Part shown: one piece after another, positions 46,697 to 54,881 of the stretch | How the letters are laid out: each line of letters begins with the position of its first letter | How positions within the stretch are numbered: position 1 is the first letter of the stretch | Assembly (NCBI RefSeq): GCF_945873075.1 | Contig: NZ_CAMCBS010000011.1 | Coordinates: 1-64,000 of the forward strand | Direction: 5' to 3' | Source of the DNA: an uncultured Moraxella sp. | Lineage (GTDB): Bacteria > Pseudomonadota > Gammaproteobacteria > Pseudomonadales > Moraxellaceae | DNA length: 64,000 nt | Program-made: the position numbers and the translations under genes | The notes under the pieces: generated by a model | The model's input: the letters and a program-made list of their open reading frames with translations, nothing else | Told to the model about the DNA's origin: nothing | Database searches by the model: none

Positions 46697-47871
46697 TCCC
46701 TGAGTTGACCTTGATGCCATCACGCATTCCATTGTCGTTGTACATTCATGTGCCGTGGTGCGTCAAAAAATGTCCGTATTGCGATTTTAACTCGCATGCA
46801 CTGCCAAGTGATACGCCGTTTGCTGATTATGTTGATGCGCTACTCGCTGATGCGTCATCGCAGGTGCGATTTTTGGCAAATCGTGAGATTGGCACGGTAT
46901 TTATCGGTGGTGGCACGCCATCGCTATTACCAATCACCGAGATGGCGCGGCTCTTTGATGGGCTTAGACAGATTTTACCGTTTGCCAGTGACTGTGAAAT
47001 CACGCTAGAAGCCAACCCCGGCACGCTTGAGCACGCACCATTTGAAGATTATCTTGCCATCGGCATTAATCGCCTATCCATCGGCGTGCAAAGCTTTGAT
47101 GGCACAGCTTTATCAGTGCTTGGGCGTATCCATAATCCCAAGCAGGCCATCAGCGCCATCATCAAGGCAAGACAAGCGGGCTTTGATAGGGTCAATGCCG
47201 ATTTGATGTATGGACTCCCCAATCAAACGCCAAGCCTTGCCGTGCATGACATCACCACAGCCATCAATGCAGGTGCGACGCATATTTCATGGTATCAGCT
47301 GACCATTGAGCCCAATACTGCTTTTCATCGCACGCCACCTGATTTGCCCGATGAAGAGATGATGGAAGCCATCGAGACGGCAGGGCGTGATGTATTGACA
47401 CAGCACGGATTTGATAATTATGAAGTCAGTGCATGGGCGGGGTGTACGGATACGGCTTGTCGGCACAATATGAACTATTGGCAATTTGGTGATTATCTTG
47501 CCATCGGTGCAGGTGCGCATGGCAAAGTGACAGTTGCTGACCAAGCAGAGTTGGCAGATGGTATTTATCGCTTTCAAAAATCTCGCCTACCAAAAGATTA
47601 TCTAAACTATGATGGCGCGCCAAAGATGGTGAACTTTGAAGCCATCGCCCAAGAAAATCTGCCCTTTGAATTTATGATGAATGCCCTACGTCTAAGACAA
47701 GGCACGACGACGCAGGTGTTTGAAGAGCGTACAGGGCTATTTGTCAGTACCATTGATAATGAGATGATGCCACTACAGCATCAAGGCTTGATGGTGTTTG
47801 ACCCACTTGTGATTGCACCGACGGCATTGGGCTTTCGTTATGTCAATCATCTTGTGAGTCAGTTTTTATAA
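46693..47871 (+). CDS. hemW: Radical SAM heme chaperone HemW
   Basis: HemW binds heme and a 4Fe-4S cluster and is thought to hand heme to membrane cytochromes; it was long mis-annotated as coproporphyrinogen oxidase. The radical SAM cluster motif is CVKKCPYC followed by DFNSH (Cys-x3-Cys-x2-Cys, about residues 18-25). GGGTPSLLP and the substrate strand EANPGTLE follow. Other HemW features are RLSIGVQSFD and the C-terminal HemN_C region (FEFMMNALRLRQG). 392 residues is normal. It is coupled to rhlB by a 4-base overlap. Confidence 0.93.
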   Translation: MIPELTLMPSRIPLSLYIHVPWCVKKCPYCDFNSHALPSDTPFADYVDALLADASSQVRFLANREIGTVFIGGGTPSLLPITEMARLFDGLRQILPFASDCEITLEANPGTLEHAPFEDYLAIGINRLSIGVQSFDGTALSVLGRIHNPKQAISAIIKARQAGFDRVNADLMYGLPNQTPSLAVHDITTAINAGATHISWYQLTIEPNTAFHRTPPDLPDEEMMEAIETAGRDVLTQHGFDNYEVSAWAGCTDTACRHNMNYWQFGDYLAIGAGAHGKVTVADQAELADGIYRFQKSRLPKDYLNYDGAPKMVNFEAIAQENLPFEFMMNALRLRQGTTTQVFEERTGLFVSTIDNEMMPLQHQGLMVFDPLVIAPTALGFRYVNHLVSQFL

Positions 47872-47915
47872 GTGGTTTTGCGTGATTTGGGATTATCTTA
47901 AGATATCCACATCAA

Positions 47916-47943
47916 AAAACTCGCCTAAGATTTGGCGAGTTTT
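47916..47943. terminator. Bidirectional terminator between hemW and the entericidin gene
   Basis: Perfect 10-bp stem AAAACTCGCC/GGCGAGTTTT with an 8-base loop, between convergent genes. Confidence 0.85.
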
Positions 47944-47963
47944 GAAAGGGTAAACTGATTGAA

Positions 47964-48104
47964 TTACAGTTTATTTTCAACTTTTTCTGCGGTATTTGAA
48001 ACGGCTTCACCAGTTTTTGAAACATCTTTACCAAAGCCCTTAACGGTATTACAGCCAGTGAGCACAACTAGAGCAGCTAGTGAGGTGATGAGTAATTTTT
48101 TCAT
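47964..48104 (-). CDS. Entericidin-like small lipoprotein, 46 aa
   Basis: This short gene was found by reading the minus strand. The product starts MKKLLITSLAALVVLTGCNTVKG, a lipoprotein signal with lipobox LTGC (lipidated Cys at residue 18). A short amphipathic segment, GFGKDVSKTGEAVSNTAEKVENKL, follows, the hallmark of EcnA/EcnB-type entericidins. AAGGAA precedes the ATG by 7 bases. Entericidins are outer-membrane-linked small lipoproteins reported as a toxin/antidote pair in enterobacteria, but here only one is seen, so function is open. Confidence 0.85.
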   Translation of the reverse strand: MKKLLITSLAALVVLTGCNTVKGFGKDVSKTGEAVSNTAEKVENKL

Positions 48105-48296
48105 GTGAATTTCCTTATCAAAGTCAGTGAATTTAAATTGTCAAATACCTGTCGATATCTGCAGTTTTATCTTAGCTAAGTTTTGGGTTTTTGGCTAGTG
48201 TTTCATCTGGAAATTTTACATTATTTTTCATATAGCAATAAACAAGAAATATTTAGTTGATTATAATAGTCCAATCTTTATCAAGTAGTTAATCGC

Positions 48297-48845
48297 ATGT
48301 CATACGATCACGCACTTATCCATATCGTTCTATTTTCTCCAAAAATCCCCAATAACACAGGCAACATCATTCGCCTGTGTGCCAATACGGGTGCACAGTT
48401 GCATCTTATCAAGCCATTGGGCTTTGAGCTCGATGATACCAAGCTTAAGCGTGCGGGACTGGATTATCATGAATACGCCAATCTGCAGGTGCATGAAGAT
48501 TGGGCGAGTGCCAAAGCGGTATTGCAGGCAGCAGGCGTCAGCCGATTTGTGGCGATGACGACCAAGTTTAGCCGCCCGTTTTATGACTATGATTTTGGGC
48601 TAGATGGTCAAAGTGATGCCTGTGGTGTGGCGGTGGTGTTCGGTTCCGAAACCGATGGTCTGCCTGATGATGTGCGTGCCGATATCGGTGCGGATAATTG
48701 GCTAAGACTGCCGATGTTACCACAATCTCGCAGCCTGAACCTTGCCAATAGTGTCTCGATTTGTCTGTATGAAGTGTGGCGTCAGCTGGGCTTTGTTGGT
48801 GATGTTGGGCAAAGTGTCGGCTATCATAAGCCAACTTCTAGATAG
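48297..48845 (+). CDS. trmL: tRNA (cytidine/uridine-34-2'-O)-methyltransferase TrmL
   Basis: TrmL methylates the ribose at wobble position 34 of tRNA-Leu. It is a minimal SPOUT enzyme: IVLFSPKIPNNTGNIIRLCANTGAQLHLIKPLGFELDDTKLKRAGLDYHEYA at the N-terminus, FGSETDGLPDDV in the middle, and knot-forming LPMLPQSRSLNLANSVSICLYEVWRQLGF. 182 residues with no accessory domain fits TrmL (157) plus a short tail. A TATAAT at 48262-48267 lies about 30 bases upstream of the ATG but has no clear -35. Confidence 0.92.
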   Translation: MSYDHALIHIVLFSPKIPNNTGNIIRLCANTGAQLHLIKPLGFELDDTKLKRAGLDYHEYANLQVHEDWASAKAVLQAAGVSRFVAMTTKFSRPFYDYDFGLDGQSDACGVAVVFGSETDGLPDDVRADIGADNWLRLPMLPQSRSLNLANSVSICLYEVWRQLGFVGDVGQSVGYHKPTSR

Positions 48846-48883
48846 TCAAGATAGATAAGTAATTGATTTAAAGGAAAAATACC

Positions 48884-49222
48884 ATGCCACAAGTCATCAT
48901 CGAGCTTGCACCAAGTGTCAAAGCGAGCGAACAAGCTGCGCTAACCGCTGTCAATCAAGTGCTGAGCGATAGTGGCGTTTTTCGTCTGTCTGATATCAAA
49001 TCTCGCCTGTATCGTCCCGAGTTTTACCTAGTGGGTGATGGCACAATGTCGCAAGGCTTTGTGTATGTCAAAGTTGCTATCATGGCAGGGCGTAGCGATA
49101 AGATTAAGGCAGGGCTTGCCGAGCGTGTAATGACAGCGATCAAAAACTTGCTATCAGCGGATAATCCAGATATCCAATACGGCGTGGAAGTCGTGGATTT
49201 GGCAGGGTATTTAAAAGGCTAA
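48884..49222 (+). CDS. Tautomerase-superfamily protein resembling CHM isomerase
   Basis: The 112 residues resemble 5-carboxymethyl-2-hydroxymuconate delta-isomerase (CHMI, HpaF). The shared pattern is an N-terminal Met-Pro (catalytic Pro after Met removal), SGVFRLSDIKSRLYRPEFYLVGDG, FVYVKVAIMAGRSDKIKAGLAERVMTAIKNLL and a final beta strand VEVVDLAGYLKG. No homoprotocatechuate (hpa) degradation genes are nearby, so the substrate is uncertain. It lies 38 bases behind trmL and may be in its transcript. Confidence 0.7.
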   Translation: MPQVIIELAPSVKASEQAALTAVNQVLSDSGVFRLSDIKSRLYRPEFYLVGDGTMSQGFVYVKVAIMAGRSDKIKAGLAERVMTAIKNLLSADNPDIQYGVEVVDLAGYLKG

Positions 49223-49235
49223 GTACCAACTTTAT

Positions 49236-49256
49236 CTTGTTTAACAAGGTTTTTTT
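49236..49256 (+). terminator. Possible terminator after the tautomerase gene
   Basis: Short stem CTTGTT/AACAAG followed by GG and seven T residues. Confidence 0.45.
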
Positions 49257-49304
49257 GACATAGCCATTTGTTTGATATAACTTCACACTGATTCAATAAC
49301 ATCA

Positions 49305-49628
49305 TCACAAACAATTAGGCGGTTTTGGCAAGCCTGCAATGCGATTGACATGGCGAGCAACTAAGCCTGTGTTAAACAGTGCTTGTAGTTTTTGATTGCT
49401 AATATCAAGTGCCGGCAAGGTAGTCATCAAATGCTTAATCAGTGGGCGTGTGGCAGGGCTGTGATGATAAGTCTCAAAAAACGCACGCACTTGGGCTAGG
49501 ATTTGGTAATGCTCATCGGTCAGTGTCACATCAAGCGTATCAGCCAGCGTCTGCGCAACCGCAGGCGTCCAATCCAAATGATTGACCAAATGCCCATCGT
49601 CATCAAGTAATAATATCTGTTCTGTCAT
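49305..49628 (-). CDS. tusE: TusE/DsrC-family sulfur-relay protein
   Basis: TusE accepts persulfide from TusBCD and passes it to MnmA for 2-thiolation of wobble uridine. The family C-terminal block is present: CxxxxGLPKPPNCL-like ending RIAGLPKPPNCL with the penultimate active Cys. Upstream is the helical LDWTPAVAQTLADTLDVTLTDEHYQILAQVRAFFETYHHSPATRPLIKHL. 107 residues matches (109 in E. coli). It is the third gene of tusD-tusC-tusE. MnmG, the other wobble-uridine enzyme, is also in this window but far away. Confidence 0.92.
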   Translation of the reverse strand: MTEQILLLDDDGHLVNHLDWTPAVAQTLADTLDVTLTDEHYQILAQVRAFFETYHHSPATRPLIKHLMTTLPALDISNQKLQALFNTGLVARHVNRIAGLPKPPNCL

Positions 49629-49652
49629 TTTATTATCTATTTATTATTTATC

Positions 49653-49958
49653 TTAAAAAGTCAGCACGGTGTCATAGTCATCAAGCACAGGTGCGCCTGT
49701 CGTCAAGACCGCTTGAATGGCGGGATTTAGTTTGCCAAAGTCATCACCAAATTCATGATAAGCCAATGGCAAATCATACAGCTCAAGCGACTGCACCATG
49801 CCATAGATGCGAGTAGATGTATCCATCAGTACTGTTAAGCTATGCTTACCAAAAGATAGCTGAACCGCATGGTCAAAAGTCGCCAAAGTGAATGCTAGGG
49901 CAATGGCTTCATAGCTGATTAGCTCGCTATCGGTGTTAATTGTTATCAAAAATTTCAT
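49653..49958 (-). CDS. tusC: TusC/DsrF-like sulfur-relay subunit
   Basis: This 101-residue protein of the DsrE/F fold is part of the TusBCD-type relay. The ending YDTVLTF matches the TusC ending YDVILRF of E. coli, and LELYDLPLAYHEFGDDFG corresponds to the YDI segment. It is shorter than E. coli TusC (119). Its start follows AAGGAT, and it begins 10 bases past the tusD stop. No tusB is found between it and tusE. Confidence 0.78.
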   Translation of the reverse strand: MKFLITINTDSELISYEAIALAFTLATFDHAVQLSFGKHSLTVLMDTSTRIYGMVQSLELYDLPLAYHEFGDDFGKLNPAIQAVLTTGAPVLDDYDTVLTF

Positions 49959-49967
49959 TATTAATCC

Positions 49968-50357
49968 TTAATACTGCACCACTTGCACGCCATCATCAAT
50001 GAGTAGTGCTAATTCGGATAAGCTAACCAATCGAAAGGGTGTTTGTAGATTATCGCTATCTAGCCCGTGTCGTTTGGCATTGTCGCTGTCGGTAATGCCC
50101 CGAGCGAGTGCCGTGCTGACACAGACGGGCAAATCAAGCTGATACTGCTCGGATAATGCTGTCCAGCCATCACGAATGTTTGGCACATCGGCGGTTTGCC
50201 ACATCAAGCGATTGGCGGTGGCTGCTCCATCACCATAAAAAAACACCGACACTGATTCACCCTTTGCCAAGCGAGTACTGACATCGGCTAGGGCAAGCTT
50301 CGCTTTATGCGTGTGCGGTGATGTGGTGATAAGTATTAGGATTTTTGATATAGGCAT
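49968..50357 (-). CDS. tusD: TusD/DsrE-like sulfur-relay subunit
   Basis: This subunit receives persulfide sulfur on a conserved Cys. The 129 residues begin MPISKILILITTSPHTHKAKLALADVSTRLAKG. SVFFYGDGAATANRLMW and QYQLDLPVCVSTALARGI carry the expected active Cys (about residue 81, E. coli Cys78). The end VQVVQY parallels the E. coli end RVVQF. ATG at 50357 is chosen because homology starts there; an upstream in-frame start adds an AT-rich stretch. It is divergent from glnE. Confidence 0.88.
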   Translation of the reverse strand: MPISKILILITTSPHTHKAKLALADVSTRLAKGESVSVFFYGDGAATANRLMWQTADVPNIRDGWTALSEQYQLDLPVCVSTALARGITDSDNAKRHGLDSDNLQTPFRLVSLSELALLIDDGVQVVQY

Positions 50358-50513
50358 AAGAAAATATGATATAATAGAATAATATAATGGTTCTGTTATA
50401 AATGACTTTGTCATAAATAATCAAAGCATTGGCTTATTATAACGCAATTTTTGGTGTAAAATAAGTCAAATTTGGATTTGTGCTACAAGGGTGTAGCTAA
50501 AGAGATGGTGTTC

Positions 50514-53369
50514 ATGAGCTCATTTGATTTTATCCCCAACCAAGAACAGCTGGATATTTTGGCGCTGGCTAGCCCCTTTGCACTGCAAATTTATCAAAAG
50601 CACACCGAGCGTGCACAGGCGTTTTTGGGTGAATTTGGCTTTGGCACACCGATGGCTCGAGCGGATTTTGATGCTTTGGTGCGCCGCTTTGTGGGGCTTG
50701 GCACGACCAATTATTTAGACAGCATTAACGAAGACATGGTGATGAAAGGACTTCGTGAACTGCGTAAATTTTTGATGCTTAAATGGATTTGGCAAGATGC
50801 TTTGGCGGTGATTACCCTTGAAGGTTTGACCCGTGAGCTGTCGGATTTTGCCGATAGCTGTATCGAATTTTCAAAAGATTTTGTTTATCACAAATTAACC
50901 AATCGCTATGGCGACCCCATCATTCGCCGTAAAACCAAGCAACTCAAAGACGAGCTTGCCATCATTGCGATGGGTAAGCTTGGCGCGCGCGAGCTCAATT
51001 TATCAAGCGATATTGATTTGATTTTTGTGCATATTGACAATGGCGATACCGATGGCAAAAAGTGCATCGATAGCCACAAATTCATGCGTGATTTGGGTCG
51101 CGGGGTGATTAAGCTACTTGACGAGAACACCGAGCATGGCTTTGTGTTCCGTGTCGATATGCGTCTGCGTCCGTGGGGCGATGGCTCGCCACTGGTGCTG
51201 CATTTACAGGCGCTTGAGAAATATTTTAATCAGCATGGGCGTACATGGGAGCGATTTGCTTGGCTAAAAGCCCGTGTGGTGAACCACATCAGTGATGAAT
51301 TTGCGACGCAATTACGCCAAATCATTAAAAACTTCGTTCATCGTTATTACATCGATTACAGTGCCTTTAGTGCACTGCGTGAGATGAAAGCGATGATTAT
51401 CAATCAGCAGACACAGCGTCAAGACCTTGATAATGTTAAGCTTGGCGTGGGCGGTATTCGTGATATTGAGTTTATCGTGCAGGCGTTTGCGCTGATTTAT
51501 GGCGGGCATCATGTGCGCATCGCTGAGCATCCTGCCTGTCTTGAATGTATGCAGGTGCTGACTGAGCTTGGCTATATCGATGCCGAAGAAAGTAAGCAAT
51601 TGTCATCGGCATATCGGTTCTTGCGTCGCCTTGAGCACGCCATCCAAGCACGCCACGACCATCAGTCACAGCGACTGCCAAGCGATAGCGATGAACTGCT
51701 TGCCATCGCCAAGACGCTCGGTTTCGAGTCTGTAACATCGTTTCGCTCGGTGCTCGATGCACATCGCCAAAATGTCAGCCGTCCGTTTGGGCGGATGGTG
51801 ACCGACCGTCAATCACCCAAGCAAGAAAGCCTAAACGCCAAGCAAATCGGCGACTCACTACATGAGACTTTGGGCGATGAAGCGATGGCGCAGCTGGATG
51901 AATTTATGAATTCACGACTGGTCGGCTCGCTCGATGATGTCTCAAAAGAGCGACTGTCGCAGGCGTATCCGATTATTTTGCACGCATTATTGACCCATGC
52001 GCAGATGGATGGTGTGCAGTCGGCGATGACGGCGCTACCACGATTGATTGCACTGCTTGAAGCAATTTGCCGTCGCTCGATTTATCTGGTGATGCTGACC
52101 GAAAACCCTGATGCCACCGTGCGACTCATTCCGATGCTGACAGCAAGCCCGTGGATTGCCAAAGAATTAGCACATTATCCAGTTTTGCTTGATACTTTCT
52201 TACAAAAACGCTATCTACATCTGCCTGATAAGAGCGAGCTGACCGATATTTTACGCCAAAGCTTACTGCGGGTTGAGCCATTTGATGATGAAGGTTATCT
52301 GTCTGCCATTCGCCTATTTAAAAAGACCCAAGTGCTGGCGGTGGCGACTGCGGATGTGCTTGGACTTCGCCATATTATGAAGGTGTCGGATAGCCTAACC
52401 TTTATCGCTGAAGTGGTGCTAGAATCAGCGCTGTATCGTGCTTTTGATGAGCTGACAGCCAAGCATGGCTTTCCGCTACTCCAAAATGGCGAGCGAGCGG
52501 GTGCGGATGATTGTGGCTTTGCCATCGTTGGCTATGGCAAGCTTGGCGGGCTTGAGATGAGTTATGCGTCGGATTTAGATTTGGTATTTTTGCATCGCAT
52601 TGACGAAAAAGGCGAAACCGATGGCGAAAAACCTATCAGCGGTATGAAATTTGCCGCACGACTTATCCAAAAGCTGATGACTTATCTAGCCACCCAAACC
52701 CGTGATGGCCGTGCTTATGAGATTGATACTCGCCTGCGTCCATCGGGCAATGCGGGCGTGGCGGTGATTTCAACCCATGCCTTTGAGATGTATCAAGACG
52801 AAAAAGCATGGGCGTGGGAGCATCAGGCGCTGGTGCGTGCTCGTGGCTTGATTGGTGATGAAAAGGTGCTGACAGAATTTGACCGCATCCGCAAAAAAGT
52901 ACTGACTGCCAAGCGTGATACGGCGCAGGTGCGTAGTGATGTGATTGAGATGCGCCAAAAAATGCAGACGCATTTGGGTACAAAGCCTGCCACTCGCCAC
53001 GGCACGGATGGCGAGCAATTTCATATCAAACAAGACTTTGGCGGACTGGTGGACATCGAATTTTTGGCGCAGTTTATGGTGCTAAGCTTGTCGCATGACT
53101 ATCCGACGCTTGCAATTTGGCCGGATAATGTGCGGATTTTTGAAGAAGTGGGCAAGGCGCAGATTTGGGATGTTTATCGCTGTGAGCGACTGACCCAAGC
53201 TTATCTGGACTTACGCAAAAAAACCCACGAACTTGCCCTATCTGAACAAAAAACCATCGTCGATGATGAAGAATGGCACGAATTGCGCCGCTTTGTCCGT
53301 GATGTGTGGCAAGATGTCTTGGGTGATGATGATACAGCGCCGAGCGATGACGGATTGAATGGTCAATGA
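50514..53369 (+). CDS. glnE: Glutamine synthetase adenylyltransferase/deadenylase
   Basis: GlnE adds and removes AMP on glutamine synthetase in response to PII. Two nucleotidyltransferase domains are visible. The N-terminal deadenylase has MGKLGARELNLSSDIDLIFVH (about residues 145-165). The C-terminal adenylase has GYGKLGGLEMSYASDLDLVFLH (about 670-690). The Ser-Asp-x-Asp metal sites are intact in both, and DTRLRPSG and the corresponding MRLRPWG are present. About 951 residues is normal. ATG at 50514 (MSSFDFIP) with AAAGAG 9 bases upstream is preferred over a TTG at 50472. The gene is divergent from tusD. Confidence 0.95.
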   Translation: MSSFDFIPNQEQLDILALASPFALQIYQKHTERAQAFLGEFGFGTPMARADFDALVRRFVGLGTTNYLDSINEDMVMKGLRELRKFLMLKWIWQDALAVITLEGLTRELSDFADSCIEFSKDFVYHKLTNRYGDPIIRRKTKQLKDELAIIAMGKLGARELNLSSDIDLIFVHIDNGDTDGKKCIDSHKFMRDLGRGVIKLLDENTEHGFVFRVDMRLRPWGDGSPLVLHLQALEKYFNQHGRTWERFAWLKARVVNHISDEFATQLRQIIKNFVHRYYIDYSAFSALREMKAMIINQQTQRQDLDNVKLGVGGIRDIEFIVQAFALIYGGHHVRIAEHPACLECMQVLTELGYIDAEESKQLSSAYRFLRRLEHAIQARHDHQSQRLPSDSDELLAIAKTLGFESVTSFRSVLDAHRQNVSRPFGRMVTDRQSPKQESLNAKQIGDSLHETLGDEAMAQLDEFMNSRLVGSLDDVSKERLSQAYPIILHALLTHAQMDGVQSAMTALPRLIALLEAICRRSIYLVMLTENPDATVRLIPMLTASPWIAKELAHYPVLLDTFLQKRYLHLPDKSELTDILRQSLLRVEPFDDEGYLSAIRLFKKTQVLAVATADVLGLRHIMKVSDSLTFIAEVVLESALYRAFDELTAKHGFPLLQNGERAGADDCGFAIVGYGKLGGLEMSYASDLDLVFLHRIDEKGETDGEKPISGMKFAARLIQKLMTYLATQTRDGRAYEIDTRLRPSGNAGVAVISTHAFEMYQDEKAWAWEHQALVRARGLIGDEKVLTEFDRIRKKVLTAKRDTAQVRSDVIEMRQKMQTHLGTKPATRHGTDGEQFHIKQDFGGLVDIEFLAQFMVLSLSHDYPTLAIWPDNVRIFEEVGKAQIWDVYRCERLTQAYLDLRKKTHELALSEQKTIVDDEEWHELRRFVRDVWQDVLGDDDTAPSDDGLNGQ

Positions 53370-53454
53370 GTGCAATCGGAATGATGGCGGTGGATTGGTA
53401 AGAAAATCCAATCATCCAATCATAAAAATTGCAAGAATTTGATACCAAAAAAGC

Positions 53455-53483
53455 GTTACAAACGCCATTAACAATGCTATAAT
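53455..53483 (+). promoter_or_regulatory. Promoter of ilvE
   Basis: GTTACA (53455-53460), 17-base spacer, TATAAT (53478-53483) with the extended TG motif (TGCTATAAT). Leader to ilvE is about 100 bases. Confidence 0.6.
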
Positions 53484-53591
53484 CCAAACCATTTAGATGA
53501 TGTTGTCATTTTGTCATAAATTTTAGGAATTGATTATTTATGATAAAATGGTGATACTGTATGAATTTTATCTTAAAATAAGGAAACTGCT

Positions 53592-54524
53592 ATGAGTATG
53601 GCTACCCAACAAGGTAAACTATGGCTTGACGGTGCTTTGGTTGAGCAACCTGAAGCAAAAGTTCATGTACTAACCCACAGCTTGCACTATGGCTTGGCGG
53701 TATTTGAAGGCGTGCGTGCTTATCAGACGCCTGATGGTCGCACAGCGATTTTCCGCCTACAAGAGCACACCGAGCGTCTATTAAATTCAGCAAAAATCTT
53801 TCAGCTGAACTGCACTTATAGCTTTGATGAGCTATGCCAAGCCCAAAAAGATGTCGTGCGTGAAAACGGCTTGGCATCAGCCTATATCCGTCCGCTGATT
53901 TGGGTGGGTTCTGAAAAGCTGGGCATCGCTGCCAAAGACAACACCATCCACGCAGCGGTCGCAGCATGGCATTGGGGTGCATATCTTGGCGAAGATGGCA
54001 TCAAAAATGGTATCCGTGTCAAGACATCAAGCTACACGCACCATCATCCAAATGTCACGATGTGTAAGGCAAAAGCCGCGAGCAACTATCCTGTGTCTAT
54101 CCTAGCCAACCAAGAAGTAACCCGCAATGGCTATGACGAAGCCATCTTGATGGACCCGCAAGGCTATGTCTGCCAAGGCTCTGGCGAAAACCTATTCTTG
54201 GTAAAAAATGGCGAGCTACACACGCCTGATTTGGCAGGTGGTGCGCTAGACGGCATCACTCGTCGCACCATCATCCAGTTTGCAAATGACTTGGGCATCA
54301 AGGTCGTGGAGCGCCGTATTACTCGTGATGAGTTCTATTTGGCGGACGAAATCTTTATGACAGGTACAGCGGCAGAAGTCACGCCAATCCGTGAATATGA
54401 TGACCGTGTCATCGGTAATGGCGGTCGTGGCCCAATCACCGAAAAACTGCAAACGCTGTATTTTGATGTGGTGCAAGGTCGCAATGAGCAATACAAGCAC
54501 TGGCTGACTTTTGTTGATGAATAA
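53592..54524 (+). CDS. ilvE: Branched-chain amino-acid aminotransferase
   Basis: This PLP aminotransferase of fold class IV performs the last step of valine, leucine and isoleucine synthesis. Motifs include LTHSLHYGLAVFEGVRAY (about 31-48), RLQEHTERLLNSAKI and YIRPLIWVG. The PLP Lys lies in MCKAKAASNYPVSILA (about residue 158). ILMDPQGYVCQGSGENLFLV and FMTGTAAEVTPIREYDDRVIG follow. 310 residues matches E. coli IlvE (309). AAGGA precedes the ATG. Confidence 0.96.
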   Translation: MSMATQQGKLWLDGALVEQPEAKVHVLTHSLHYGLAVFEGVRAYQTPDGRTAIFRLQEHTERLLNSAKIFQLNCTYSFDELCQAQKDVVRENGLASAYIRPLIWVGSEKLGIAAKDNTIHAAVAAWHWGAYLGEDGIKNGIRVKTSSYTHHHPNVTMCKAKAASNYPVSILANQEVTRNGYDEAILMDPQGYVCQGSGENLFLVKNGELHTPDLAGGALDGITRRTIIQFANDLGIKVVERRITRDEFYLADEIFMTGTAAEVTPIREYDDRVIGNGGRGPITEKLQTLYFDVVQGRNEQYKHWLTFVDE

Positions 54525-54548
54525 TTGATAGTCGCCTGTGGCTAATTG

Positions 54549-54580
54549 ACGCCTAAATCCCTGTGGATTTGGGCGTTTTT
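54549..54580 (+). terminator. Terminator after ilvE
   Basis: 12-bp stem ACGCCTAAATCC/GGATTTGGGCGT (one G-U pair), loop CTGT, then TTTTTAT. Confidence 0.85.
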
Positions 54581-54623
54581 TATGGCAAATTTTGTTATAA
54601 TCAAACAAAAAAAGGAGCGTGTT

Positions 54624-54806
54624 ATGAGCGAAACCAAACCATTTAATGAAGTCCTATTGCCTAAGCCTGACTATCCTGAATCATGGGAATGCTGTGGTAG
54701 TGAGTGTGGTGATTTTTGTGTTTATGAAATCTATAACCGAGAAAAGCAAGCGTATGATGAACAGCAGAAACGGCTGGAGAAGTATAAAGCTTTGCATGGG
54801 TTGTAA
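54624..54806 (+). CDS. Oxidoreductase-like domain protein, 60 aa
   Basis: This short protein has the pattern PKPDYPESWECCGSECGDFCVYEIYNREKQAY, with four cysteines (WECCGSECGDFC). This is the small oxidoreductase-like N-terminal domain known from many proteobacteria, probably a metal or disulfide site. The C-terminal third is a charged helix (DEQQKRLEKYKALHGL). AAGGAG lies 7 bases before the ATG; a longer in-frame version starting upstream inside the ilvE terminator is not believable. A TATAAT at 54596-54601 may serve it. It is the last housekeeping-looking gene before the CRISPR locus. Confidence 0.8.
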   Translation: MSETKPFNEVLLPKPDYPESWECCGSECGDFCVYEIYNREKQAYDEQQKRLEKYKALHGL

Positions 54807-54881
54807 ATTAAGAAAGGGCAGTGGGCTGATTTGAGCATCAGGCTGGTGAGTTGATCTTGGGCGAGCAAAGGATGACTATTC

